Origin: Dehalococcoidia bacterium | GTDB taxonomy: Bacteria > Chloroflexota > Dehalococcoidia > UBA2979 | NCBI GenBank assembly: GCA_009379925.1 | Contig: WHSU01000003.1 | Location: 108,120-172,119 of the forward strand | Reading direction: 5' to 3' | DNA: 64,000 nucleotides | Shown here: positions 47,588 through 56,185 of the stretch, piece by piece | How the letters are laid out: each line of letters opens with the position of its first letter | Numbering within the stretch: position 1 is the stretch's first letter | Translations under genes and position numbers: made by a program | Notes under the pieces: generated by a model | What the model was told of the DNA's origin: nothing | The model's database searches: none | The model's input: the letters and a program-made list of their open reading frames with translations, nothing else

Positions 47588-49945
47588 ATGAGCCGCCGAA
47601 CGGCCGTCCGACCAGTCCAGCCCGCAGCACCAGGACAGCAACCGGCGCTTGGCCGGAACGCCATGGTGGCGTTCGCCGTGCTCGTCGCCGCCGCCCTCTT
47701 CGCCACGCTCTTCCCCTGGTTCCCCGGCGGCATCCAGTTCGCGGAGGGCTCGAGCGTCGACCGCGCGATCCTCTCGCCTCGTGAGCGCTCATACGAGTCG
47801 GAGGTGCTCACCGAGCAGGTCCGGGAAGACGCCGCCGAGGCCGTGGACGACGTGTTCGTGCTCGACACGGACATCCGCGAGCAGCAGCTGCGAGAGCTGG
47901 ACCGGTTGATCGCGGAGATCGAGGCGGTCCGCGGGACCGACACGCTGTCCACCTCGGCGAAGGAGAGCCAGGTCCGAGCGGTCCCCGGCTCCAACCTCTC
48001 CGAGCGTGGCGCCGCCACGGCCATCGCGACCAGCGGCCCCACGTGGTCCGCGCTCACGGACGAAGCGCGGACATCGCTGGGCCGCGCCCTTACCGGCACG
48101 ATCCGCGCGGACGACGTGGACGCCGCACGGCAGCGCGCCGCCGGCCTCCTCTCGGCGCTGCTCACCTCCGACCAGCACCTGACGGTCACGGAGCTGGTCG
48201 ACCCGCTGATCGTCCCCACCCTGGTGGTCGACCAGGAGCGCACCAACCTGCTGCGCGATGAGGCGCGGGCGAACACGCTGCCCGTACGCGTCACCTACCA
48301 GCGCGGCGAGGTCGTGGTGCCCCCCGGACAGCCGCTGAGCGCCGCGAACATCGAGGCGTTGCAGGAGTTCGGGATCCGCGAGTCGGGCATCAGCCCCAGC
48401 GCCATCGCCGCCACCGCGGTGCTCTCCGCGCTGGTCGGTGCTGGGATGGCCGCCTACCTGGCGGTGGCGCGGCCGCCCGCTTTGCGCGGGACTCGAAGGT
48501 TGCTCCTCTTCGCGCTCTTCCTCATCGTCCCGGCCGCGGTCGCCAAGTTCTCGCTGCCCCTGTTGCTGCCCGACCTCGACCGCCACTTCCTGGCGGCGGC
48601 GCTGCCGTTGGCGGCCGGGCCGATGGCGGCGGCGGTGCTGCTGGAGGTCGGCAGCGCCATCGCGCTGACCGTGCTGCTCGCGGCCGTCGTCGTGTTCGTG
48701 ACCGCCTACCTGCCGGCGGTGGACTCGGTCGGCGAGGCGGCGCAACTGGAGACCGTCCGGCTGGGACTGGTCGTGATCGCAGCCTCGATTGCAGGCATCA
48801 CCTTCACGGCACGGGCAGACCGGCTCCAGCGCTACCTGGTGGCGGGCATGGTGGCCGCTGGCGCGACCGCGCTGGTCCTCCTGGCCACCTGGTTCATGGA
48901 CGCCGACCGGCGGCTCGCGGATTTCCTGTGGATCGGCGCCGCCTCGCTGGTGGGCGGCGTACTGGCGGCGCTGGTGGCGGTGGGCTCGTTCGTCCTGCTC
49001 AGCCGCCCCTTCGGCATCATCACGCGGGTGGAATTGATGGAGCTGGCGCAGCTCACGCATCCGCTGTTGCGGCGGCTCCAGGACGAGGCGCCGGGCACCT
49101 TCCAGCACTCGATCCTGGTGGGCAACCTGGCGGAACGCGCCGCCGACCGCATCGGCGCGGACCCGCTGCTCGTACGTGTCGGCGCCTACTACCACGATGC
49201 CGGCAAGCTGGTGGCGCCGGAGTTCTTCGTGGAGAACACGCCGGCGGGCGCGCCCAACCCGCACGACGGTCTGGACCCCCTCCAGAGCACGCGCGTCATC
49301 CAGCAGCATGTCACCGGCGGCGTGGAGATCGCCCGGCGCGAACGGCTGCCCGAGGCGGTGGTGCAGTTCATCCCGCAGCACCACGGCACGCGCCTCGTCG
49401 CGTACTTCTACCGCCGGGCGGCGCAGAGCGACCCGGACATCGAGGAAGACCTGTTCCGATACCCCGGTCCGAAGCCGCAGTCGCGGGAGACCGCGCTGGT
49501 CATGCTGGCGGACTCCTGCGAGGCCACCGTGCGCGCCAGCGCCGACCGCTCGGCCGGCCGCATCCGCGAGATCATCGACGCCACGATCAAAGAGCGCATC
49601 GAAGAGGGCCAGTTCGACGAGTGCGACCTCTCCCTGCGTGACCTGGCCATCGTGGCCGACTCGTACACCTCGACGCTGACGGCCGTGTTCCATCCGCGGG
49701 TCGAGTACCCGGAGCCCAGCCAGCGCGAGCTGGCGGCGCGCCGCACCGTGCCCCTGCCCGAGCGGGCCGGCGAGCTGCGGGAGGCCGCGCGCCGCTCACT
49801 GGCGCCCAGGCCGTCCGAGCTGCCTCAGCGTCCAGTTGCCGATGAGGATGACGGCGACGACAGCCTGATCCCGCCGAGCCGCGAACGGCCCGCACCGTCC
49901 GCCCCGCGCAGCGGCCAGCGCGAACTCAGCGAAGACGACACCTAG
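47588..49945 (+). CDS. pgpH: 7TMR-HD membrane phosphodiesterase (PgpH-like, c-di-AMP)
   Basis: 785 residues. N-terminal TM, extracellular domain (residues about 50-285), then six TM helices and a cytoplasmic HD domain: FQHSILVGNLAERAADRIG, YYHDAGKL (catalytic HD), QQHVTGGVEIARRERLPE, QHHGTRLVAYFY, ADSCEATVRASADR. PgpH enzymes hydrolyse c-di-AMP. The C-terminal 60 residues are disordered and acidic. Normal partners phoH and ybeY are not next to it. Confidence 0.92.
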   Translation: MSRRTAVRPVQPAAPGQQPALGRNAMVAFAVLVAAALFATLFPWFPGGIQFAEGSSVDRAILSPRERSYESEVLTEQVREDAAEAVDDVFVLDTDIREQQLRELDRLIAEIEAVRGTDTLSTSAKESQVRAVPGSNLSERGAATAIATSGPTWSALTDEARTSLGRALTGTIRADDVDAARQRAAGLLSALLTSDQHLTVTELVDPLIVPTLVVDQERTNLLRDEARANTLPVRVTYQRGEVVVPPGQPLSAANIEALQEFGIRESGISPSAIAATAVLSALVGAGMAAYLAVARPPALRGTRRLLLFALFLIVPAAVAKFSLPLLLPDLDRHFLAAALPLAAGPMAAAVLLEVGSAIALTVLLAAVVVFVTAYLPAVDSVGEAAQLETVRLGLVVIAASIAGITFTARADRLQRYLVAGMVAAGATALVLLATWFMDADRRLADFLWIGAASLVGGVLAALVAVGSFVLLSRPFGIITRVELMELAQLTHPLLRRLQDEAPGTFQHSILVGNLAERAADRIGADPLLVRVGAYYHDAGKLVAPEFFVENTPAGAPNPHDGLDPLQSTRVIQQHVTGGVEIARRERLPEAVVQFIPQHHGTRLVAYFYRRAAQSDPDIEEDLFRYPGPKPQSRETALVMLADSCEATVRASADRSAGRIREIIDATIKERIEEGQFDECDLSLRDLAIVADSYTSTLTAVFHPRVEYPEPSQRELAARRTVPLPERAGELREAARRSLAPRPSELPQRPVADEDDGDDSLIPPSRERPAPSAPRSGQRELSEDDT

Positions 49946-50032
49946 GCGCGGCACGCGCGTCCGAGCCGGGCGAGCACACGACGGATTCCCGATACACTGG
50001 AGGCCTCTGAGTTCGACGTGAAGGAGCGGCGC

Positions 50033-50731
50033 GTGCGGGCGGCGGTCGTGGTCTTTCCCGGCACCTGGAGCGATGGCGACTGTACGTGGGCCCTCGAACG
50101 CCTGGGCATCGAGACGCGCCGCGTCTGGCACCGCGAGACGGAGATCCACCGGGACGAACTGGTGGTGTTGCCCGGTGGCTTCTCCTACGGCGACTACCTG
50201 CGCTGCGGCGCGATCGCCCGCTTCTCCCCCGTGATGGGCGCCGTGACCGAGCATGCCGAGGGCGGCGGGCTGGTCATCGGCATCTGTAACGGCTTCCAGA
50301 TCCTGTGCGAGGCGGGCCTGTTGCCCGGTGTGCTGATGCGCAACGACTCGTTGCAGTTCCGCTGCCAGGAGAACTACCTCGTCGTGGGCGACCGCACCTC
50401 CCCGTTCACGCAGGGCATCGAGGCGGGCCGCGCCCTCAACGTCCCGATCTCGCATGGCGAGGGCCGCTACTTCGCGGACACCGCCACGCTCGACCGGCTG
50501 GAGGACACGGACCGCGTCGCCTTCCGCTACTGCGACGCCGAGGGCCGGGTGACCCCCGAAGCGAACCCCAACGGGTCCGAGCGCGGCGTCGCCGGCATCC
50601 TCAACGACCGCGGCAACGTCCTCGGGATGATGCCCCACCCGGAACGCGCCTGCGAGCCACTGCTCGGCAACGAGGACGGCAACGTCATCTGGCAGTCCGT
50701 CCTCGATGCAGTCGCCGCTGCGCGCGTGTAG
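50033..50731 (+). CDS. purQ: Phosphoribosylformylglycinamidine synthase, glutaminase subunit PurQ
   Basis: 232 residues. Start GTG 50033 with AAGGAG seven bases upstream. Class I amidotransferase with nucleophile Cys in VIGICNGFQILCEAG, His/Glu in MMPHPERACEPLLG, and LVVLPGGFSYGDYLRCG. It feeds ammonia to PurL. Between it and purL lie three HicA/HicB genes. The small PurS subunit is not seen. Confidence 0.95.
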   Translation: MRAAVVVFPGTWSDGDCTWALERLGIETRRVWHRETEIHRDELVVLPGGFSYGDYLRCGAIARFSPVMGAVTEHAEGGGLVIGICNGFQILCEAGLLPGVLMRNDSLQFRCQENYLVVGDRTSPFTQGIEAGRALNVPISHGEGRYFADTATLDRLEDTDRVAFRYCDAEGRVTPEANPNGSERGVAGILNDRGNVLGMMPHPERACEPLLGNEDGNVIWQSVLDAVAAARV

Positions 50732-50747
50732 GTCGAAGGAGGCCGAT

Positions 50748-50960
50748 ATGAGTCGCGAGTTCACGGTAATCGTCCGTGAGGGCGAGGATGGCTACCTGAT
50801 CGGGACCGTCCCGGAGCTCCGCGGATGCCATACGCAGGCCCGGACTGTGGATGAATTGCTCGAACGGGCACGTGAGGTCATCCTGCTGTGTCTTGAGGAC
50901 GACGATGAGCAGGCTGGCGAAGCCGGTCACTTCGTCGGGCTCCACCGGATCGCGGTGTGA
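50748..50960 (+). CDS. hicB: HicB-family antitoxin (first copy)
   Basis: 70 residues from MSREFTVIV. The HicB partial RNase-H fold: REGEDGYLIGTVPELRGCHTQARTVDELLERAREVILLCLE. It overlaps hicA by GTGTGA, so the two are coupled. There is no C-terminal DNA-binding domain. Confidence 0.88.
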   Translation: MSREFTVIVREGEDGYLIGTVPELRGCHTQARTVDELLERAREVILLCLEDDDEQAGEAGHFVGLHRIAV

Positions 50961-51187
50961 CTCGACTGCCAGCGGTACGTGGGAGGCAGGTCATCGCGGC
51001 GCTGGAGCGGGCTGGATTCGAAGTTGTGCGTCAGCGTGGGAGTCACGTCCGACTGGCACATCCTGATGGGCGACTCACAGTCGTACCGTTCCACGCACGC
51101 GAGACGATCGACCGCGGCTTGCTGCGTGACATCCTTCGTCAGGCGGGCATCTCGCGCGAAGAGTTCCTGCGACTGCTGCGCGGTTGA
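50957..51187 (+). CDS. hicA: HicA-family mRNA interferase toxin
   Basis: 76 residues. Double-stranded RNA-binding-like fold with the active His: ALERAGFEVVRQRGSHVRLAHPDGR, VVPFHARETIDRGLLRDILRQAGIS. HicA cleaves mRNA; here it is flanked on both sides by HicB copies. Confidence 0.92.
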   Translation: MTRLPAVRGRQVIAALERAGFEVVRQRGSHVRLAHPDGRLTVVPFHARETIDRGLLRDILRQAGISREEFLRLLRG

Positions 51188-51216
51188 TTGGGCTCGATGA
51201 GGGTGTTGGAGGACTA

Positions 51217-51444
51217 ATGCCGCTCGTGCGTCGTTTTCGGGTGGTCCTTGAGCAGGGCGAAGATGGCTACATCGTCGCCCACGTGCCTGCATTGCGAGGG
51301 TGTGTGACACAAGGCCCCACGCGCGCTGAGGCGCTCGATCGCGCACGTGAGGCAATCAAGGGCTACATCGAGACGCTCGAGGCCCATGGCGAACCGGTGC
51401 CTGAGGAAGATGTCGAGTTCGTCGAGTTGCTCGATCGCGCGTAG
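51217..51444 (+). CDS. HicB-family antitoxin (second copy)
   Basis: 75 residues from MPLVRRFRVVLEQ. Same core as the first copy (QGEDGYIVAHVPALRGCVTQGPTRAEALDRAREAIKGYIETLEAHG), with the VPEED end common in HicB. It has no HicA of its own next to it apart from the one upstream. It lies 17 bases before purL. Confidence 0.87.
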   Translation: MPLVRRFRVVLEQGEDGYIVAHVPALRGCVTQGPTRAEALDRAREAIKGYIETLEAHGEPVPEEDVEFVELLDRA

Positions 51445-51461
51445 AAGGAGCCCTCGCCTCT

Positions 51462-53702
51462 ATGACCACCCCGACTGACGACGTGCTCCAGCAGGTGGCG
51501 ATGTCGCGCGCGGAGTACGAGCGGCTGCTCGACCTGCTCGACCGCGAGCCGACCGATGTCGAGCTGGGGATGACCGGGGCGCTGTGGTCCGAGCACTGCG
51601 GCTACAAGCACTCGAGGCCGCTGTTCCACCATTTCCCCACGACCGGCGAGTTCGTGCTGACGAAGGTCGGCGAGGAGAACGCGGGCGCGATCGACCTGGG
51701 GGACGGGTGGTGCGCCGTCTTCAAGATGGAGTCGCACAACCACCCGAGCGCGCTCGAACCCTACGAAGGCGCCGCGACCGGCGTCGGCGGCATCCTCCGT
51801 GACATCTTCGCCATGGGCATGCGACCGGTGGCGCTGCTCGACTCGCTACGCTTCGGGCCACTGGCGGACCCCCACAACCGTCACCTGTTCGCCGGCGTCG
51901 TCGCCGGCATCGGTGGCTACGGCAACTGCATCGGCGTCCCCACGGTGGGCGGCGAGGTGCAGTTCGACCCGTCGTACAGCGGGAACCCGCTGGTGAACGC
52001 GATGTGCGTGGGCGTCGGCCGGCGCGAACACCTGCTCTCCGCCTCGGCGGCCGGGCCGGGCAACCCGCTGGTGCTGGTGGGCGCAGACACCGGGCGCGAC
52101 GGCATCCACGGCGCCACGTTCGCCTCGGTGGAGCTGGAGGAGGGTGACGACCGCCGCCCGGCCGTGCAGGTGGGCAACCCCTTCATGGAGAAGCTGCTGA
52201 TGGAGGCCTGCGTCGAGCTGGCCGAGCAGCACCGCGACTGGATCGAGGGCCTGCAGGACCTCGGGGCCGCGGGCCTCACCTCGAGCGCCGTGGAGGCCGC
52301 GCGGCGCGCTGGCACGGGCATCGACCTGGACATCGCAGCGGTGCCACGCCGCGAGCACGGGATGACCGCATACGAGGTGATGCTCAGCGAGTCACAGGAA
52401 CGCATGCTCGTGATCCCCAAGCGAGAACACCTGGACGAGGTGCTGGCGCACTTCCGCAAGTGGGAGCTGCACGCCGACGTCATCGGCCACGTCACGGACG
52501 ACCACATGGCGACGATCCGCGACGGCGACCGCGTGGTGGCGCGCATCTCGGTGGACGTGCTGACCGAGGCGCCGATGTACCCGCCCGAGGGGGTGCGCCC
52601 GGAGGGCCTCGACCGGCTGCAGGCGGAGGACCTCTCGTGGCATCCGGACGTGCAGGACCCGACGGCGGCGCTGCTGGACCTGCTGGGCAGCGAGAACGTC
52701 TCCGGCCGGCGCTGGATCTTCCGGCAGTACGACCACCAGGTGCAGAACAACACCGTGGTGCGGCCCGGCGGCGACGCGGCCGTGCTGCGCCTCAAGGGCA
52801 GCCGTCGAGGCCTGGCCGTCGCGACGGACTGCAACGCGCGCTTCCTCGCGCTCGACCCGCGCATCGGCGCGCAACTGGCGGTCGCCGAGGCGGCGCGCAA
52901 CGTCGTCGCCACCGGCGCGCGTCCGGCCGCGGTCACGGACTGCCTCAACTTCGGCAACCCCGAGAAACCGGAGGTCGCCTACCAGCTGGAGCAGGCGATC
53001 ATCGGGCTGTCCGAGGCGTGCCGCGTATTCGCGACGCCCGTCGTCTCCGGCAACGCCTCGCTCTACAACGAGACGCCGCGCGGCCAGATCCTGCCCACGC
53101 CGACCATCGGCATGCTCGGCGTAATCGACGACGTCGAGCGCCACCTGACGGCGGTGCCCCGACCGGGCGACCTGCTGCTGCTGCTGGGGGCGACGGCGGA
53201 GCAGCCTGCTTCGACGCTCGCGGGCTCCGAGTACCAGGTGCGCACCCTCGGCCGGGTCGCCGGGCTGCCCGCGATCGACCTGGACTTCGAGGCCGCCGTG
53301 CAGCGTCTGGTGCTGGAGGCGCACACCGAGGGCCTGCTCACCGCGGTGCACGACTGCGCGGACGGCGGCCTCGCGGTGACGGCGACGGAGATGTGTCTGG
53401 CCGCCGGGACGGGCCTCGATGCCCCGGTCGTCGACCTCGGCGCGCGGCTGGACGCCGCGCTCTTCGGCGAGGCGCCCTCGCGCTTCGTCGTCGCCGTGGC
53501 GGACTCCGAGGCCGCGACGCGCCTGCTGGCGCTGGCGACGGGTCAGGGCGTGCCCGTGGTCGCGCTCGGCGAACTGACCGGCGACCGCATCCGCCTCGGG
53601 CCCGTCGACCTCGCGGTGGACGTGGCGCGCGACGCCTACGAGCACGGCCTGGAGCGCTCCCTCACCGGGGAGGCGCCGGCGCACGTCGCCGGGCGACCGT
53701 AG
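51462..53702 (+). CDS. purL: Phosphoribosylformylglycinamidine synthase subunit PurL
   Basis: 746 residues, the short PurL that needs PurQ and PurS. Motifs: MTGALWSEHCGYKHSRPL, FKMESHNHPSALEPYEGAATGVGGILRD, GGYGNCIGVPTVGGEV, GLQDLGAAGLTSSAVE, VLTEAPMYPPE, NFGNPEKPEVAYQL, TPTIGMLGVIDD and VHDCADGGLAVTATEM. Full length. ATG 51462 has GAAGGAGC upstream. Confidence 0.96.
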   Translation: MTTPTDDVLQQVAMSRAEYERLLDLLDREPTDVELGMTGALWSEHCGYKHSRPLFHHFPTTGEFVLTKVGEENAGAIDLGDGWCAVFKMESHNHPSALEPYEGAATGVGGILRDIFAMGMRPVALLDSLRFGPLADPHNRHLFAGVVAGIGGYGNCIGVPTVGGEVQFDPSYSGNPLVNAMCVGVGRREHLLSASAAGPGNPLVLVGADTGRDGIHGATFASVELEEGDDRRPAVQVGNPFMEKLLMEACVELAEQHRDWIEGLQDLGAAGLTSSAVEAARRAGTGIDLDIAAVPRREHGMTAYEVMLSESQERMLVIPKREHLDEVLAHFRKWELHADVIGHVTDDHMATIRDGDRVVARISVDVLTEAPMYPPEGVRPEGLDRLQAEDLSWHPDVQDPTAALLDLLGSENVSGRRWIFRQYDHQVQNNTVVRPGGDAAVLRLKGSRRGLAVATDCNARFLALDPRIGAQLAVAEAARNVVATGARPAAVTDCLNFGNPEKPEVAYQLEQAIIGLSEACRVFATPVVSGNASLYNETPRGQILPTPTIGMLGVIDDVERHLTAVPRPGDLLLLLGATAEQPASTLAGSEYQVRTLGRVAGLPAIDLDFEAAVQRLVLEAHTEGLLTAVHDCADGGLAVTATEMCLAAGTGLDAPVVDLGARLDAALFGEAPSRFVVAVADSEAATRLLALATGQGVPVVALGELTGDRIRLGPVDLAVDVARDAYEHGLERSLTGEAPAHVAGRP

Positions 53703-53786
53703 CCCAACGTCGGCAGCCGCGCGCGAGGGACATCGGTGCCGGGCAGGCATGGCAGAGCCTCGCCGCGACGCGGTAGCCTGTTCGTT

Positions 53787-54299
53787 ATGCGGAACATCGA
53801 GGTGAAGGCACGGGTGGAGGATCCGGCGCGGCTGGTTGGCCGCGTGCTGGAGCTGGGCGCCACGCTCGCCTGGGAGCGCCATCAGCGCGACACCTTCTTC
53901 GCGGTGCCGGACGGCTACCTGAAGCTCCGCGAGATGGAGGGCGGCGCGGAGCTGATCGCGTACCGTCGCGAGCCCGCCTCCGAGCCTCGACCCTCCGACT
54001 ACGAGGTGGCGAAGGTGGACGAGCCGCTACAGGTCGCGGCGCTACTGCGCGGGCGCTTCGGCGTGCGGGGCGTGGTGGAGAAGCAGCGTCGCTGCTTCCA
54101 GTGGCGCCACACCCGTATCCACCTCGACGAGGTGGAAGGCCTCGGCCCGTTCGTCGAGTTGGAGACGGTGGTCTCGGGCGGCCTGAGCAACGAGGCCGCG
54201 GAGGCCGAGGCGCGCGAGGTGATGGAACGCCTGGAGATCGACCCGGCAGCCGCGGTGCCCGGCGCCTACCTCGAGCTGATCGAGGGGCGTGCGCGGTAG
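53787..54299 (+). CDS. CYTH-domain protein (class IV adenylate cyclase/thiamine triphosphatase-like)
   Basis: 170 residues from MRNIEVKARVED. The CYTH tunnel residues are seen in IEVKAR, YLKLRE, VVEKQRR, RIHLDEVEGLGPFVELE. Such enzymes act on triphosphates with two metals; class IV cyclases share GLGPFVELE. Which activity applies cannot be told. Confidence 0.87.
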   Translation: MRNIEVKARVEDPARLVGRVLELGATLAWERHQRDTFFAVPDGYLKLREMEGGAELIAYRREPASEPRPSDYEVAKVDEPLQVAALLRGRFGVRGVVEKQRRCFQWRHTRIHLDEVEGLGPFVELETVVSGGLSNEAAEAEAREVMERLEIDPAAAVPGAYLELIEGRAR

Positions 54300-54332
54300 C
54301 CCCCAGGGCGACTCAACTCCGCCAGCCACCCC

Positions 54333-54755
54333 TCAGGCCGAGGAACGTCGCAGACTCAGCGGGACATCTTCCCATTCGGCGGACTCGTACTTCGCGACGG
54401 CATATCCGCCGAGGTAGCACAGCAGCCGGGCCGTCAAAGGGAGCTGCCCGACCGACTCGTCGAGGTGGAAGTCCTCGCGCAGGGATGTGTCGCGCTCAGC
54501 GAGTTCCCGCAGTGCCGGCTCGAACGCCTGCCGCCAGTGCTTGTCGTCAAGCAGCCGCCTCAGGCCATGGATCTCGATGCCCGCCACCCGACCACGGTCG
54601 TCCACACGGAGCAACCAGTTGTCGGCAACCTCGTGGCTGAGCGCCGGCCTCGGCCCATCGAGGTGGACGACGAAATTGTCATGGTTCGCGTCGTACGAGA
54701 GCGTTGCGCGAGAGAACCCGCCGGGGTTGAACTGAGGTGCAGGGCGTTCAGTCAT
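54333..54755 (-). CDS. DUF2283-like small protein, possible antitoxin-type partner
   Basis: 140 residues. The core DNFVVHLDGPRPALSHEVADNWLLRVDDRGRVAGIEIHGLRRLL resembles DUF2283-type proteins often found beside short toxin-like genes. The C-terminal half is helical. It overlaps the upstream gene by 4 bases. Confidence 0.55.
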   Translation of the reverse strand: MTERPAPQFNPGGFSRATLSYDANHDNFVVHLDGPRPALSHEVADNWLLRVDDRGRVAGIEIHGLRRLLDDKHWRQAFEPALRELAERDTSLREDFHLDESVGQLPLTARLLCYLGGYAVAKYESAEWEDVPLSLRRSSA

Positions 54756-55117
54756 CTCTCACCTCCGCCGGTCGGTCGGGCATAGAGCAGGATATCACCG
54801 CGTCGGAGGCGAGCCTGTATGTACGCGGTGACGACCACGCCCGCGCGGACCTCCAGCGCAGAGGCGGGCGGAAACGCTACTACGACCTTTAACCACGTCG
54901 TCCCACGTCGCACAAGGTAGTGCCGGCGCTCAGGGATATGGCGGTCCTGAAGCATGAGGTCTGGATCTTCGATGGCTGCCCGGACATCCATCTCGCAGCC
55001 GACGAGTTCGGGGTGATCGGCAGCAATCTTCGTCGACCAGAGATCGCGGCTGCATCGGACGGGGCGGCCCTCGATGTCGGCGGTCGAGAAGATCCAATCT
55101 GCTTCGCTGTCCGGCAT
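54752..55117 (-). CDS. Small protein, toxin-like partner of a DUF2283-type gene
   Basis: 121 residues. Segments WSTKIAADHPELVGCEMDVRAAIEDPDLMLQD, RRHYLVRR, WLKVVVAFPP and VVTAYIQARLRRGDILLYAR match a class of short, chromosomally dispersed proteins usually paired with DUF2283 genes; a BrnT/DUF4258-like fold is possible. It may be regulated by the LexA-like sites just upstream on the other strand. Toxin activity is not shown by sequence. Confidence 0.5.
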   Translation of the reverse strand: MPDSEADWIFSTADIEGRPVRCSRDLWSTKIAADHPELVGCEMDVRAAIEDPDLMLQDRHIPERRHYLVRRGTTWLKVVVAFPPASALEVRAGVVVTAYIQARLRRGDILLYARPTGGGER

Positions 55118-55142
55118 CGGAGGGGCAGCCTACACGATCAGC

Positions 55143-55190
55143 ATGTTCAAGAACATTTGTTTGACATCAATGGAACGCGTGTTCTATCGT
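55143..55190 (+). promoter_or_regulatory. Promoter with LexA (SOS)-like boxes
   Basis: TTGACA (55161-55166), 18 bases, TATCGT (55185-55190). GAACGCGTGTTC (55173-55184) fills the spacer; GAAC-N4-GTTC is the Gram-positive-type SOS box. Just upstream ATGTTC-AA-GAACAT (55143-55156) and GAACATTTGTTT (55151-55162) overlap the -35. Which gene it drives is unclear: nothing convincing lies before rplI (55443), and 54752 runs the other way. Confidence 0.55.
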
Positions 55191-55442
55191 CGCTGGCGAG
55201 AGGCGGCCACAACTGGAGGACGTCGGGGGCGGAGTGCATTGCGAGTAGCCAGGCCATCGTGGCATCCTTGGGGTTCCGTTCCACAGGGTGTCCACGGGGT
55301 TCGAGCGGCGTGGCGGGTGTCTTCTGGACTTCCGCCCATGCGTTTCGGACAAGGCTGTGGGTAAGTCGCGCGTGCGTGTCCTGGCCCTGCCTGATAGTTG
55401 CGGCAGTCCCGGCTCCGACACGCCGAGAGGGTCGATTCCGAC

Positions 55443-56150
55443 ATGAAGGTCGTGTTCCTGGAGACCGTTGAAGGTTCGGGCGACATGGGCGAGGTGAAAA
55501 CCGTCGCCCCTGGATATGCCCGGAACTATCTGTTGCCTCGCGGCCTGGCCGCGCCGGCAACACCGCACGTCCTCAAGCGGGCCGAAAGGCTCCGCGAAAT
55601 TGAGGAGGAGCGGCAGCGGTCCCAGGACGAGCACGCACGAGAGCTGCTCGGCAAGCTCGAAGGCAAGGCGCTCGTCATCGGCGTTCGTGTAGGAGAGCAG
55701 GGTCGTCTGTACGGTTCGGTCACCAATGCGGACATCGCCGAGAAGGCTGGGGAGATTCTCGGCGAAGAACTGGACAGACGAGTCATCCTGCTGCCCGAGG
55801 CGATCCGAAGCGTTGGGGTCTATCCCGTGCCCATCCGGCTCTCACGTCACGTGGTGCCGGAAGTGCCGGTGGTGGTGGTAGACGCCGAAGCGCCGGAAGG
55901 CGTGGAAGCGGCTGCCGAGGCGCTGTTGAACCCTCCGGAGGAGCTTGCTCCACCAGAGGTCGAGGCTCCTGCCGCCGCACTGGACACGGAAGACGCCGAC
56001 GCCGCCGACCTGGAGGAGGCATCCTCCAGGGACGCGGATCCTGAGGGTGTGTCGGAGCCGGGCACCTCTTCCGCCGACTCGGATTCCGCCGACTCGGATT
56101 CCGCCGACGCGGAGTCCACAGACGAGTCCGAGGAAGGCACGCGCCAGTAG
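55443..56150 (+). CDS. rplI: Large ribosomal subunit protein bL9 with acidic C-terminal extension
   Basis: 235 residues, about 85 longer than normal. The L9 core is MKVVFLETVEGSGDMGEVKTV, GYARNYLLPRGLA, then the linking helix and C-domain (GRLYGSVTNADIAEKAG, RSVGVYPVPIRLSRHV). The extension is Asp/Glu/Ser/Ala-rich and ends in DNA-level 15-base repeats. An rplI-dnaB order is widespread. Confidence 0.94.
   Translation: MKVVFLETVEGSGDMGEVKTVAPGYARNYLLPRGLAAPATPHVLKRAERLREIEEERQRSQDEHARELLGKLEGKALVIGVRVGEQGRLYGSVTNADIAEKAGEILGEELDRRVILLPEAIRSVGVYPVPIRLSRHVVPEVPVVVVDAEAPEGVEAAAEALLNPPEELAPPEVEAPAAALDTEDADAADLEEASSRDADPEGVSEPGTSSADSDSADSDSADAESTDESEEGTRQ
56070..56114 (+). repeat. Three tandem 15-bp repeats in the rplI tail
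   Basis: TCCGCCGACTCGGAT twice without mismatch, then TCCGCCGACGCGGAG. They encode SADSD, SADSD and SADAE; length may vary between strains. Confidence 0.85.
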
Positions 56151-56185
56151 CGGGTGCACGGACGCAGCAGTGAGGACGGGCCGGC

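Noticed and set aside
47789-49693. 634-residue minus-strand ORF
   Set aside because: Antisense shadow of pgpH, low-complexity Arg/Gly/His content.
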